DNA of 64,000 nt. Source: Thermomicrobiaceae bacterium (lineage in GTDB: Bacteria > Chloroflexota > Chloroflexia > Thermomicrobiales > Thermomicrobiaceae). This document shows, piece after piece, positions 1-10,543 of the stretch. The DNA is taken from the NCBI GenBank assembly GCA_014874455.1, contig JADBJL010000090.1, forward strand, positions 99,132 through 163,131, in the 5' to 3' direction. A program made the position numbers and the translations under genes. A model generated the notes under the pieces. The model ran no database searches. It saw only the letters and a program-made list of their open reading frames with translations, and had not been told where the DNA came from. Position 1 is the stretch's first letter; each line of letters starts with the position of its first letter.

Positions 1-882
1 ATAGGTACGATAATCCAAGCGAAGCATCTCACGGCGCAACGTCGGCCGAAGCAGCAATCCCAGGAGTTTGGTGTACCAGTGGCGGGCGAGTGCGGCGCGC
101 AACGTCTGCTGAACAAGCGCGGCGACTCCTTCGGCCGTCTTGAGCAGGATATTGCCGGTGAACCCGTCGCAGACGACCACGTCCACTATCCCGTCTGGAA
201 TCCGGTGCGGCTCGATGTTTCCCGCGAACGACGGCCCGAGAGCGGCTGCCATGAGCTGATGTGTCTCCCGTACCAGCCGGTTCCCCTTCGTCGGCTCCTC
301 ACCGTTGCTCAGCAGCCCAACGCGCGGCTGCGATACCCCCCAGACTGCCCGGACATAACCCGCGGCCAGCATGGCCTGCTGGACGAGCCACTGGGGTCGT
401 GGATCCACCACCGCCCCCGCATCGATGACCAGAACCCACTTCCCGACAGTCGTCGGAAACGGGATGGCCAGCCCCGGCCGTTCGATGCCGGACAATCGCC
501 CGAGATACAGCACCGCAGCCGCTACCACCGCGCCGGAGTGACCGGCGGAGACGACAGCGCCTCCCCGTCCAGCCTTCAGGAGCTCCATAGCCACCACAAT
601 CGAGGCTCCAGTTCGCTGGCGAACGGCCGCAACCGCCTCGTCCCCCATCCCGACCGTTTCCGGCGCATGGTGGATCTGGATCAGCTCTCCCAGCGATGTG
701 TCAGGCAGCAGCGAGCGCACCGTATCCTGGTGCCCGACCAGAATGACCGGAACCCCGTGCTCCCGCGCGGCCAGGATCGCGCCCTGCACTGGGGCAGCGG
801 GGGCGTGGTCGCCACCCATCGCATCGACGATGACCGGCATCTGCGGGTGTCGATCAACGACTCGCCCAGTGTTCACCGGCAT
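1..882 (-). CDS. plsX: Phosphate acyltransferase PlsX (3' end cut by window edge)
   Basis: PlsX makes acyl-phosphate from acyl-ACP and phosphate, the first step of phospholipid synthesis through PlsY; it is a peripheral membrane enzyme. The frame is open from an ATG at 882 to the window edge, giving 294 residues of a family usually 330-350 long. Family hallmarks are an N-terminal IVDAMGGDHAP, a central VVSAGHSGA, LLSNGEE, and VVCDGFTGNILLK near the cut end. An in-frame ATG at 840 is an alternative start, closer to the usual N-terminus, but the upstream ATG has GAGGG in front of it. It lies 150 bp downstream of gyrB on the same strand. In many bacteria plsX neighbours fab genes, which would lie outside this window. 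Confidence 0.93.
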   Translation of the reverse strand, partial: MPVNTGRVVDRHPQMPVIVDAMGGDHAPAAPVQGAILAAREHGVPVILVGHQDTVRSLLPDTSLGELIQIHHAPETVGMGDEAVAAVRQRTGASIVVAMELLKAGRGGAVVSAGHSGAVVAAAVLYLGRLSGIERPGLAIPFPTTVGKWVLVIDAGAVVDPRPQWLVQQAMLAAGYVRAVWGVSQPRVGLLSNGEEPTKGNRLVRETHQLMAAALGPSFAGNIEPHRIPDGIVDVVVCDGFTGNILLKTAEGVAALVQQTLRAALARHWYTKLLGLLLRPTLRREMLRLDYRTY

Positions 883-1033
883 CCGCCCTCGTGGACTCGC
901 GGGCGTTCCCCGCTCGACCTCGCCCTCGCGCGTCGACCTAACAGCTCGGCTCGATTCGCGCGCCGGTCGACCTCCGAAGGACCACCCTGCGAACCATTCG
1001 GCGCGCGCTGAAGCGGTCCAGGCACCACGAAAC

Positions 1034-2965
<1,932 letters not shown>

Positions 2966-3934
2966 TTACGGACGTGCACGCTTCGATGCCTGCTGCGCCA
3001 GCACCCCGGCGACACGGTCGCGGTAGAAGAGCATGGCAGCCAGCGCGAGCCCGGTGACGAGATACGCATAGCTGACCGACGCGAAGGGCATACCCCAGGG
3101 CGTCCTCGTGAACAGGCTGAGGGCGATCGGAGCACCGGTCTGGATAAGCATCACGACCAGAATGAACCGAAGGGCCTGCCAGAAGTACGAACGCAGCAGG
3201 TGGTAGCTCAGATAGAGCGCGCGCAGCGGGCCGGCCTGCGACAGCACGATCGCCTCTTCCACGAAGAACGTGAGCAGGAACACCCAAAGGGAAAGCGCGA
3301 ACAGAAACAGCGACACGAGCGGGAGGATCACGGCATCGATGCCGATCAACACCGCCAGCGCAACCGTTATCGTTGCCGGCGTCATCAGCAGGGCGAACAG
3401 GCCGAACAAGATCAGGTAGAGCCCCACCATTCTCAGTCCGTTTTGCAGAGCCGCTCGCGGCAATTCCCGGCTGATGACCGGGTACCCACGCACCAGCCGG
3501 CCAAGCATCGTCAAATAGCCCATCCCCAGCAAAACACCAGTAACAGAGAGCACGAGGATCGCTGGCGGCACCAGCCACCAGGGGAGTTCCATCCGCAGAG
3601 AGAATACCGGCAGCTCGGGCAATCCTCCGACTCCCAGAGCGAAGACCAGGGTCGGCACAACGTCGCTCAACAGCAGAAACAAATTATCGAACTGCAAACC
3701 AAGCTCGGAAACGAGACTCTGTGCCTGAGCATCTGCTCCGGTGCGCCCCAGCCAGTCCGCGACCACGCGCATAAAGACAACCGGCGACAGTCGCGGCCCC
3801 AGCCAGTACAGAACATCCAGACCGACCAGGCACAGGATGACGTACGGCTGCCGGTTCAGCAGCGCATACGCGGTGCCGATCGTGTCGATGACGCCCGGCA
3901 CAGTTCGACCAGCACCAGCCTGCGAGATGCTCAC
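2966..3934 (-). CDS. Multi-pass membrane protein of unknown function
   Basis: A 322-residue integral membrane protein with about six hydrophobic segments and no recognised catalytic motif. The N-terminal part contains RQPYVILCLVGLDVLYWLGP, then a possibly extracytoplasmic loop, then alternating helices to a basic C-terminus (QQASKRARP). The start is GTG 3934, preceded by GGGAGGT at good spacing. It lies 21 bp after the zincin-like gene and 18 bp before gyrB, so the three are probably one transcript. The spacing suggests co-expression but gives no functional clue. I do not recognise the family. Confidence 0.8.
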   Translation of the reverse strand: MSISQAGAGRTVPGVIDTIGTAYALLNRQPYVILCLVGLDVLYWLGPRLSPVVFMRVVADWLGRTGADAQAQSLVSELGLQFDNLFLLLSDVVPTLVFALGVGGLPELPVFSLRMELPWWLVPPAILVLSVTGVLLGMGYLTMLGRLVRGYPVISRELPRAALQNGLRMVGLYLILFGLFALLMTPATITVALAVLIGIDAVILPLVSLFLFALSLWVFLLTFFVEEAIVLSQAGPLRALYLSYHLLRSYFWQALRFILVVMLIQTGAPIALSLFTRTPWGMPFASVSYAYLVTGLALAAMLFYRDRVAGVLAQQASKRARP

Positions 3935-3955
3935 CCCCTTACCTCCCAGTCCCCC

Positions 3956-4327
3956 TCAGTAGCGCCCGAGTTGCCGCAGCCGCTCATCGGTGATGCCGAA
4001 GTGGTGCGCTACCTCGTGAATCACGGTATCGCGCACGATTTGGCGCACCTTCTCGATGGTTCGAGCTGTGCGGCAGATGGGCCCCTGAAAGATGGTGATC
4101 ACGTCGGGAGGTACGAGGTTGTACGATGATGCGCGCTCCGTCAGCGGGATACCCTCGTAGAGCCCGTACAGGGTGCCGCGTGCGATTCCGGCTGCCCGAC
4201 GGTGGCGATACTTCGGCTCGCGTTCGACCACGATCTCGACATTGTCAAGCGCCGCTGCAATCTCAGGCGGCAACTCCTCCAACGCTTCCAGAACGAGTCG
4301 CTCAAATTCCTGTCGACTGAGCAGCAT
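3956..4327 (-). CDS. Zincin-like metallopeptidase family protein
   Basis: A 123-residue protein of the small zincin-like family (Pfam Zincin_1 type), found widely in Actinobacteria and Chloroflexota. The zinc motif is VIHEVAHHFGI near the C-terminus, an intact HExxH with a following DERLR that may supply the third ligand. The N-terminal half is helical and acidic (EFERLVLEALEELPPEI), and the middle carries LYGLYEGIPLTERA and PPDVITIFQGP, typical of the family. Substrate and biological role are unknown. ATG 4327 is chosen because GGGAG lies five bases upstream; an upstream in-frame start at 4354 lacks such a site. It appears to be the first gene of a run leading into gyrB. Confidence 0.85.
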   Translation of the reverse strand: MLLSRQEFERLVLEALEELPPEIAAALDNVEIVVEREPKYRHRRAAGIARGTLYGLYEGIPLTERASSYNLVPPDVITIFQGPICRTARTIEKVRQIVRDTVIHEVAHHFGITDERLRQLGRY

Positions 4328-4361
4328 GACGGCTCCCGAGATGAGCGGCCGCACCCCAGTC

Positions 4362-4370
4362 AGTATACCA
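4362..4370 (-). promoter_or_regulatory. Extended -10 promoter before the zincin-like gene
   Basis: On the minus strand, TGG directly precedes TATACT, giving an extended -10 element. No good -35 hexamer is visible. Transcription would begin near 4355, about 28 bases before ATG 4327, and could serve the zincin-like gene, the membrane protein, gyrB and possibly plsX. Confidence 0.5.
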
Positions 4371-4419
4371 TTTTCATTGTCCGTACGCTAAAACGCGGCC
4401 GCCTCTCGTCGGTCTGAGT

Positions 4420-6066
4420 TCACCGGCCGAGCGCCAGTTCGAGCAGCGCCCGGCCGATCGGAAGCGCGACCTCAGTGCCCGACCCAGCGTTCTCCACCAC
4501 CACCGCGACGACGTATTGCGGTTCCTCCCGACCGGCAAAGCCGATGAACCAGGCATGAGGTGGGCGGTCACCGACTTCGGCGGTACCGGTCTTGCCGCCG
4601 ACCACCGCCGACGGGATCTGCGCGCCCCGGGCATAACCGTGCTCCACCGACCAGCGCATGGCCTGCTCGATCTGCACGGCCGTTTCCGGCGACATAGCCC
4701 TGCGCCAGGCACGGGGTCGATGCTGTTCGACGATCTCGCCGCTGGGGGTCTGGATCCTGTCCACCAGGAAAGGAACCGGCTGCTCGCCGCCATTGACGAC
4801 AGCCGCGGCCACCAGAGCCATCTGCAGCGGCGTGACGAGCAGCTCTCCTTGGCCGAAGGACGTCTCAGCCAGGCCCGCGGGGTTCGCCAAGTACCCCGTG
4901 TCCACGCTGACGACACTCGGCGCTACCGGCAGGTCGAACGGAATCGACTCGCCGAACCCGAATCGCTGGGCAGCCTCCGTCAACCGGCCCGCTCCCAGCT
5001 CCAGACCGAGCTGCGCGAAGACCACGTTGAGCGAGTAGCCGTACCCCTCCAGGAGCGAGTAGGATACCCGGTTCGGGTCGGGCCGGTTCTGCTCGACGAT
5101 AACCCGGGAGTCAACCGTAAACGCACCCTCGTCACGGTAAACCTTGTCGAGGTTCGCGACCCCGCTCTCGAGCGCGGCAGCCAGCGTTACCGTCTTGAAC
5201 GTCGAACCGGGCGGATACCGCCCCTGTGTCGCACGCAACACCAACCGCCCGTCATTTGACTGCTGCAACGATGCCCAGTAGGCACGGGCAGCCTCGAGTT
5301 CCTCGGGCGTCGCGCGCGTGCCGACAGAGAGCGTATTCGGGTCGAACGCCGGCGCGCTCGCCATCGCGAGGACAGCGCCAGTACGAGCGTCGAGCAGCAC
5401 GACGGCTCCAGCACGCCCGCCGAGCAGGCGATCGGCTTGCGACTGGAGTTCAGGATCGATGGTGAGGACGACATCGTAGCCAGGCGTCGGCCGGTTGAGA
5501 ATTCCGTCGATCCACTCGCGAAGCCGTCTGACCTCAGTCCGGCCACTGAGGGCGCCGTCATACGCCAGCTCGACGTTCGCGGCCCCGTAGAGCGCTGGCG
5601 AGTAGTACCCGGCGAGGTATGCGGCAGGGCCGAAGGGATACACCCGTCTCGATCGGCCGTCCTCGCCGACCCTGGTCTCAGCGATGACCGTGCCGTCACG
5701 CGCCAGGATTCTCCCTCGTTGCGACTCCTGAGCCAGCACCTGGCGACGCGGGTCAGCCACCACTTCCGTCCCGGTAGAAACCACGCGCGATTGGATCCGC
5801 TCGCGGTCGAGGGCCTGTGCTCTGATCAGTTGAGTCGCTACCAGGAGAAACCCGATGCCGATGACGGCCGTGACATGGATCATGGCCCGATCCACGGTGC
5901 GCGCCTGCCGCACGGTCGCCGGCCAGAGCGAGATGCCCCAGAGCAGCCCCACGATGACGAGCAGCACGAGCCATCGTGGATCGGTGCGCTCCTCGATCGT
6001 CGCCACTCCATAGACGACGATCGAGGTCGCTGCGACGAGTGCAGCGGAGCGGACGAACCAGCTCAT
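4420..6066 (-). CDS. Penicillin-binding protein 2 / PbpA-type transpeptidase
   Basis: A 548-residue class B penicillin-binding protein that should cross-link peptidoglycan outside the membrane. Three hydrophobic segments precede the ectodomain, where PbpA and FtsI normally have one. SQRGRILARDG marks the PBP dimerisation region. The transpeptidase domain carries GSTFK near residue 287, SLN near 344 and KTGTAEVG near 490, so all three motifs are intact. The ATG overlaps the stop of the upstream SEDS gene as ATGA, so the two are translationally coupled. A longer reading frame runs upstream inside the SEDS gene but is a shadow. SEDS proteins and class B PBPs act as a polymerase-transpeptidase pair, so these two are probably partners. 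Confidence 0.9.
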   Translation of the reverse strand: MSWFVRSAALVAATSIVVYGVATIEERTDPRWLVLLVIVGLLWGISLWPATVRQARTVDRAMIHVTAVIGIGFLLVATQLIRAQALDRERIQSRVVSTGTEVVADPRRQVLAQESQRGRILARDGTVIAETRVGEDGRSRRVYPFGPAAYLAGYYSPALYGAANVELAYDGALSGRTEVRRLREWIDGILNRPTPGYDVVLTIDPELQSQADRLLGGRAGAVVLLDARTGAVLAMASAPAFDPNTLSVGTRATPEELEAARAYWASLQQSNDGRLVLRATQGRYPPGSTFKTVTLAAALESGVANLDKVYRDEGAFTVDSRVIVEQNRPDPNRVSYSLLEGYGYSLNVVFAQLGLELGAGRLTEAAQRFGFGESIPFDLPVAPSVVSVDTGYLANPAGLAETSFGQGELLVTPLQMALVAAAVVNGGEQPVPFLVDRIQTPSGEIVEQHRPRAWRRAMSPETAVQIEQAMRWSVEHGYARGAQIPSAVVGGKTGTAEVGDRPPHAWFIGFAGREEPQYVVAVVVENAGSGTEVALPIGRALLELALGR

Positions 6067-7361
6067 CGCGGTTCCGTTGACCTCTCGCTCGCCTTGAGCA
6101 GCAGCGCGATGATCAGGAAGTTGGTCAAGAGCGAACTCCCTCCCGCACTGATGAACGGCAGCGTGATGCCAGTGAGCGGCAACAGGCGGACGTTTCCACC
6201 GAGGATAATCAGCGTCTGCAGCCCCAAGACAACGGTGAGTCCGGCGGCGAGTAGCCGAACGAACGACCCTCTGGCTCGGAGGGCGATCAGTGTCCCCCGT
6301 GCCACGAGGAGCACGTACAGCCCCAGCACCGCCGTCGTCCCCAGCAGGCCGAGCTCCTCGCCGAGCGCGGCGAGCGCGTAGTCGCTCGCCACCAGGGGAA
6401 CGAACTGAGGGAACCCGAAGCCTAGTCCGGTGCCGAATATGTGGCCGTGAGCGAACGCGTAGTCGGCCTGGATCGGTTGGAATCCAGCGTGCAGTGGCTG
6501 GCTCCAGGGATTTAGCCATACCTGGATACGCACCATGACGTGACCGAACAGGTGAAGCGCGACATACACTGCCGCCGCAAACGTCAAGAGGCCAGCGACG
6601 ACATAGGCTATCCGGCCTGTCGCCATGTAGAGCATGGCGAGGAAGATACCGAAGAGCAGGAGTGCGTTGCCCAGGTCGCGCTGCAGCACCACGGCCAGCA
6701 CTGAGAGACCCCACATGACGAGCATCGGCAGCAGATAGGGTAGCGGAGGGATCGTCACCGGGCCCAGGCGGTAGCCGGTCGCGATGAGGTCGCGATAGTC
6801 GTCCAGATATGCGGCGAGGAAGACCACCAGGAGGACTTTGACCAGCTCACCAGGCTGCACGGTAACGACGCCGAGGTCGAGCCAGAGCCTGGCGCCCTGG
6901 ATCTCTACGCCGAAGAGCATCGTGACCGCAGTCAGCGCGAGGCCCAGCACCGCTGCGGTGTACTTGTAGCGGCGTAACCAATCGAGCCGCCGAAGGAACG
7001 TGATAGTGCCCCAGAGGAGCCCGAAAGACAAGATCAAATACACCAGTTGTCGCTGTGCGAGCGTCGCCCACCCCGCGTCCTGCTGCAACACCGGTTGGAG
7101 CCGCTGGCTCAGCAGAAGCCCTAACCCGCTCAACATGGCGACCAGCGGGAACAGCACCTGATCACCGCCGAAGCCGATCAGGCTCAACCACACGCTGGTG
7201 CCGAGCACCATTCCCATGAACACGAGGCTGACCCAAATGTCTGACCAGCTCCACCGCGTGGAGCCGGTGCGGGAGAGATAGATGGTCAGCAGCCCGACGA
7301 TCCCGAGGAGCGCGGGAAGTACCAGGAGCTGCAGCTCCAGCAGCCGGACTCGGGCGGCCAT
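6063..7361 (-). CDS. FtsW/RodA/SpoVE (SEDS) family glycosyltransferase
   Basis: A 432-residue polytopic SEDS protein, a peptidoglycan glycosyltransferase that polymerises lipid II. It has 11-12 likely membrane segments. Family motifs include GARLWLDLG followed by QPGELVKVLLVVFLAAYL, then LQRDLGNALLLFGIF, a loop with QADYAFAHGHIFGTGLG, and the C-terminal LPLTGITLPFISAGGSSLL. The N-terminal extension of about 100 residues, with two or three additional helices, is longer than in E. coli RodA and resembles actinobacterial FtsW/RodA. ATG 7361 has AAGGTGAGG upstream. The ATGA overlap with the class B PBP suggests a dedicated synthase pair. Division versus elongation cannot be decided here. Confidence 0.92.
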   Translation of the reverse strand: MAARVRLLELQLLVLPALLGIVGLLTIYLSRTGSTRWSWSDIWVSLVFMGMVLGTSVWLSLIGFGGDQVLFPLVAMLSGLGLLLSQRLQPVLQQDAGWATLAQRQLVYLILSFGLLWGTITFLRRLDWLRRYKYTAAVLGLALTAVTMLFGVEIQGARLWLDLGVVTVQPGELVKVLLVVFLAAYLDDYRDLIATGYRLGPVTIPPLPYLLPMLVMWGLSVLAVVLQRDLGNALLLFGIFLAMLYMATGRIAYVVAGLLTFAAAVYVALHLFGHVMVRIQVWLNPWSQPLHAGFQPIQADYAFAHGHIFGTGLGFGFPQFVPLVASDYALAALGEELGLLGTTAVLGLYVLLVARGTLIALRARGSFVRLLAAGLTVVLGLQTLIILGGNVRLLPLTGITLPFISAGGSSLLTNFLIIALLLKASERSTEPR

Positions 7362-7419
7362 AACCTCACCTTTCCCGTAACCGCTGAGACCAGATCGCGG
7401 CTCCCACTGTCAAACTGGT

Positions 7420-8289
7420 CTACTCCGCGGGCAAGTAGCGAGCGAGCAGCAAGCTGAAGCGTCGACGTACCTCGCTGGGGATCGCCTCCGGCGCGGTCAC
7501 GATCGCCTGCGCGAGCGCGTTTGCGCAGGCGCAGGTCGGCTCCCCGGAGAGAAGCGGTATCAGCTCCTTCAGCACCACCTGTGCCGTCTGCACGTTACGC
7601 TGCAGATTCTCGATCACCGTTGCGACGCTCACCGGCTGTTCCGAAACGTGCCACACATCGTAGTCGGTTACCAGCGCGAGGATCGCGAAGCACAGCTCCG
7701 CTTCGCGGGCCAGCCTCGCTTCGGGCATCGCAGTCATACCGATGACATCGACTCCCCAGCTTCGGTAGATCCTCGACTCGGCCTTGGTCGAGAACTGTGG
7801 CCCCTCGATGCAGATGTACGTCCCGTGGCCGTGGACACGCGCCTGGGCTCGCCTCCCTGCCTCGATCAGCGCGAGCCGCAACTCCGGGCAAAACGGCTCG
7901 TCCAGCGCCACATGGACGACCGGCCCCTCCTCCTCGAAAAACGAGCGCGGGCGTCGCACCGTACGGTCGAAGATCTGATCCGGCACGACGAGATCGAGCG
8001 GTGCGATCTCCTCACGCATGCTCCCGACCGCACTGACGGAGACCACCCGGCGCACCCCGAGCTGCTTCAGCGCCCAGAAGTTCGCTCGGGCCGGTACGGT
8101 ACTCGGGCTGATCTGGTGATGCAGTCCATGCCGGGGAAGAAAGGCGACCCGAACCCCTTGTAGCGTCCCGATCGTGATCGGCGCGCTTGGCGGGCCAAAC
8201 GGCGTCTCGACCGTCACCTGCTCGATGTCCGCTAGCTCGGCCATGCGGTACAAGCCGCTGCCGCCGATAACCCCAATCTCCGCCTGCAC
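7420..8289 (-). CDS. mtnP: S-methyl-5'-thioadenosine phosphorylase
   Basis: Cleaves 5'-methylthioadenosine with phosphate to adenine and 5-methylthioribose-1-phosphate in methionine salvage. The 289 residues form one PNP/UDP phosphorylase fold: IGVIGGSGLYRM at the N-terminus, LPRHGLHHQISP for phosphate and ribose, CIEGPQFSTKAESRIYRSWG, then VIGMTAMPEARLAREAELC, whose MTxxPEA pattern is typical of MTAP. The GTG start at 8289 follows GGGGGAGG closely; a much longer frame extends upstream to 8712 but conflicts with the divergent promoter region. An MTIP or PNP specificity is possible because these differ by few residues. The C-terminal 30 residues are variable. Confidence 0.92.
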   Translation of the reverse strand: MQAEIGVIGGSGLYRMAELADIEQVTVETPFGPPSAPITIGTLQGVRVAFLPRHGLHHQISPSTVPARANFWALKQLGVRRVVSVSAVGSMREEIAPLDLVVPDQIFDRTVRRPRSFFEEEGPVVHVALDEPFCPELRLALIEAGRRAQARVHGHGTYICIEGPQFSTKAESRIYRSWGVDVIGMTAMPEARLAREAELCFAILALVTDYDVWHVSEQPVSVATVIENLQRNVQTAQVVLKELIPLLSGEPTCACANALAQAIVTAPEAIPSEVRRRFSLLLARYLPAE

Positions 8290-8322
8290 ATCCTCCCCCT
8301 TCCACTCCCGCAGTCGCCCGGA

Positions 8323-8328
8323 ATTGTA
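8323..8328 (-). promoter_or_regulatory. -10 element of mtnP
   Basis: TACAAT on the minus strand, 34 bases before the mtnP GTG. The matching -35 (CCGTCA at 8351-8346, spacer 17) is weak. It lies back to back with a plus-strand promoter for the polysaccharide cluster. Confidence 0.4.
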
Positions 8329-8344
8329 CCTGGAGCGGAAACCG

Positions 8345-8373
8345 GTGACGGTAGCAACCGGGTGCCGCATACT
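8345..8373 (+). promoter_or_regulatory. Promoter of the surface-polysaccharide cluster
   Basis: GTGACG at 8345-8350 and CATACT at 8368-8373 with a 17-base spacer. Transcription would start near 8380 and reach ATG 8399 with a short leader. The same CATACT -10 is seen before alaS. Confidence 0.5.
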
Positions 8374-8398
8374 TTCGCCGGTGTCGGAGAAGGGAAGC

Positions 8399-9130
8399 AT
8401 GCGTTCATCGAGCGACTCTCTGAATCGAACTTTCCTGACACGCCTCTTCAACACTCCACTCCGTGCGGCGCGTGGGATCGGGCTCTCGGCTGCCGTCGGG
8501 CTCGTCCTCCTCGCCTCAGCCTGGATGCTTACAGTGGCCGACCGCCTGAACCAGGTGGGAATCCCGAGACCGGACGCTGCCGCTGGTGAGGCCCTCTTCC
8601 CCGGAAATGCCGCGCTTCCCCATCCCGCCGTTTCGACCCAGGGTGATTGGGTGACGCAGCAGGTCGGAGGCCAAACCTTCCTCGCCACTCGCGCGGCCGG
8701 CGCCACGCTCACGATTCCTTTCTACGGCACTTCACTCAGCCTGACCGCTCGCACCGGCCCCGACGCCGGCCGCGTGTATGTGACTGTCGACGGCGCCCCG
8801 GTACCGGGCCTCCCGCGTGACGATGCAGGCACCTTCCTGACATTGAGAGCACCAAAGGCTGCCGGCACGGTGGTTCTCGTCACGGCCGAGCTCAGGCCAG
8901 GGCATCATGTCGTCACGCTGACGAACACCCCAGGCGTCGAATTGGCGGTGAGCAGCGTGGAGGTCAGCAATCGGCCTGGGCTCGGTTGGGTGCTGTCTCT
9001 CGCGTTCAGCGCCCTGACCGGGCTCCTCTTCATCGCGATCCGCAGTTCCTGGCGCGCGCTCGCTGAGACTCGAGGCTGGCTCCGGCCAGTTCTCCCTCCC
9101 GAGAAGGTGGAGGACGACAGTCTTGCTTGA
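8399..9130 (+). CDS. Membrane-anchored protein with jelly-roll-like ectodomain
   Basis: A 243-residue protein with one helix near the N-terminus (GLSAAVGLVLLASAWMLTV), an extracytoplasmic domain, and a second helix near residue 205 followed by a basic cytoplasmic tail. The ectodomain resembles carbohydrate-binding jelly rolls: FYGTSLSLTARTGPDAG, YVTVDGAPV, then ELRPGHHVVTLTN, a pattern common in galactose-binding-like modules. It has no catalytic motif that I recognise. ATG 8399 is chosen because GGAGAAGGGA precedes it; the frame is open further upstream, but that part overlaps mtnP. It is the first gene of the polysaccharide cluster and overlaps the next by 8 bp, so a role in surface glycan assembly or retention is inferred. 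Confidence 0.75.
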   Translation: MRSSSDSLNRTFLTRLFNTPLRAARGIGLSAAVGLVLLASAWMLTVADRLNQVGIPRPDAAAGEALFPGNAALPHPAVSTQGDWVTQQVGGQTFLATRAAGATLTIPFYGTSLSLTARTGPDAGRVYVTVDGAPVPGLPRDDAGTFLTLRAPKAAGTVVLVTAELRPGHHVVTLTNTPGVELAVSSVEVSNRPGLGWVLSLAFSALTGLLFIAIRSSWRALAETRGWLRPVLPPEKVEDDSLA

Positions 9131-10532
9131 CCGCCTAGCCCCGCGCCTCCATCGCCGCATGCGCGCAGTTGCCCCGTGGTTCAGTCCCGCGTGCGCGGCA
9201 CTACTGGTCGCACTGGCATACGCCACCTCTGGTTCATCGCTTGCGCTCCTGGCGCTCGCACTCCTCACGGCTCTCGCGGTCGTCTCGCCTCGTGGCACGT
9301 TGATCGTCTTGCCAGCCAGCCTCGGTCTCGTCTATCAACCCGTGCTGGTCGGACTGGGGACAGCCCGCCTCAACCCGGCCGAGATCCTCCTCGCAGCCAC
9401 GGCTGCCGGCGTGGCCTCGCGCGCCGCCTGGAGCGTGATCCGCTCACCGTCGAGTTGGCATCCACAATTGACCGTGCTTCGTTCCTGGTTCGGTGAACTG
9501 CGCTTCGCCGCCCTCGCTGTCGGGCTCGCGGTCGCCGGTACGGTGTCGCTGGGAACGGTGGCTGACCCCACTCACCTGCGTGAGAGCGTGCGCGAGTTCC
9601 GCTGGGTCATTCTCGAACCCGTTGTCGCCTATTTCCTGTACTGCTGGCACGTCCGCGAGCCTGCCGACCGCTGGCGCGCGGTTTCCGGTTGGGTCATCGC
9701 GAGTAGCGTGGTCGGGTTGTATAGCATCGGAGCCGGGCTGGCCGGGGCGGGTGTCGAGAGCGAAGGTGTGCTTCGCATCCGTGGCCTGCACCCCCACCCG
9801 AACGCCCTCGCGCTGTACTTGGAACGCCCACTCCTGCTCGCTGCGACGCTCGCGATCGCGCAATCCGGGCGCTCGCGCTGGCTTTGGGCGGCGTCGGCCG
9901 CGATCACAAGCGCGGCGCTCGTCCTGACCTTTTCACGTGGCGCTCTCTTGAGCGTCCTCGTCACTCTCGGGCTTGCTGGGATGTTTACCGGGCATCCTCG
10001 CCGCACCGTCGCTCTCGCCGTCGCCGGTATACTCGCGTTCGGCGGCCTCCTGGCGGCCGCGCCGGAACGGATCCTCAGCCTCTTTCAGGGCGGTAGCGGC
10101 AGCCTACGGCTCCACATCTGGAGTGCGGCGGTGGCGATGTTGCGCGACTATCCACTGTTCGGTGTCGGGCTCGACCAGTTCCTGTACCAGTACGCCCCAC
10201 GCTACGTCGCTCCCGAGGCCTGGCCAGAGCGATTCACGTCGCATCCGCACAATCTCGTCCTCGATGCCTGGCTGCGGCTCGGGCTGATGGGTCTCGCGTT
10301 GCTTCTCTCTGGAGCGGCCCTGATCGTGCGCGCCCTCTCCCATGCGGTTCGAACGGGTGATACCCTCGCGCTCGCCACAGCGGTGGCGATTGTCGGCGGG
10401 GCGATGCACGGCTTGGTCGACAACGGGTATTTCCTGCCCGATCTTGCTCTGGCCTTCTGGCTGCTCGCTGCCATACTTGAGCCAGAGCCGCGCAGCCTCG
10501 CCCGAGTGGACGAGGCTTCGGAGATGGGCTGA
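9123..10532 (+). CDS. O-antigen ligase/polymerase (Wzy/WaaL-like) membrane protein, first copy
   Basis: A 469-residue polytopic protein with about 11 hydrophobic segments and a Wzy_C-type periplasmic region. Diagnostic parts are HPNALALYLERPLLLAATLA in the middle and GVGLDQFLYQY followed by SHPHNLVLDAWLRLGLMGL near residue 345-390; this loop with paired His and Asn is typical of O-antigen ligases. The TTG at 9123 has GGTGGAGG upstream and overlaps the preceding gene by 8 bp; an ATG at 9159 is an alternative. It would polymerise or transfer lipid-linked glycans outside the membrane. A second, divergent member of the same superfamily lies two genes downstream. Confidence 0.85.
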   Translation: MLDRLAPRLHRRMRAVAPWFSPACAALLVALAYATSGSSLALLALALLTALAVVSPRGTLIVLPASLGLVYQPVLVGLGTARLNPAEILLAATAAGVASRAAWSVIRSPSSWHPQLTVLRSWFGELRFAALAVGLAVAGTVSLGTVADPTHLRESVREFRWVILEPVVAYFLYCWHVREPADRWRAVSGWVIASSVVGLYSIGAGLAGAGVESEGVLRIRGLHPHPNALALYLERPLLLAATLAIAQSGRSRWLWAASAAITSAALVLTFSRGALLSVLVTLGLAGMFTGHPRRTVALAVAGILAFGGLLAAAPERILSLFQGGSGSLRLHIWSAAVAMLRDYPLFGVGLDQFLYQYAPRYVAPEAWPERFTSHPHNLVLDAWLRLGLMGLALLLSGAALIVRALSHAVRTGDTLALATAVAIVGGAMHGLVDNGYFLPDLALAFWLLAAILEPEPRSLARVDEASEMG

Positions 10533-10543
10533 AGGAGCGACGT

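Noticed and set aside
79..1011. Plus-strand frame opposite plsX
   Set aside because: It is the shadow of plsX on the opposite strand; the minus-strand translation has clear PlsX motifs.
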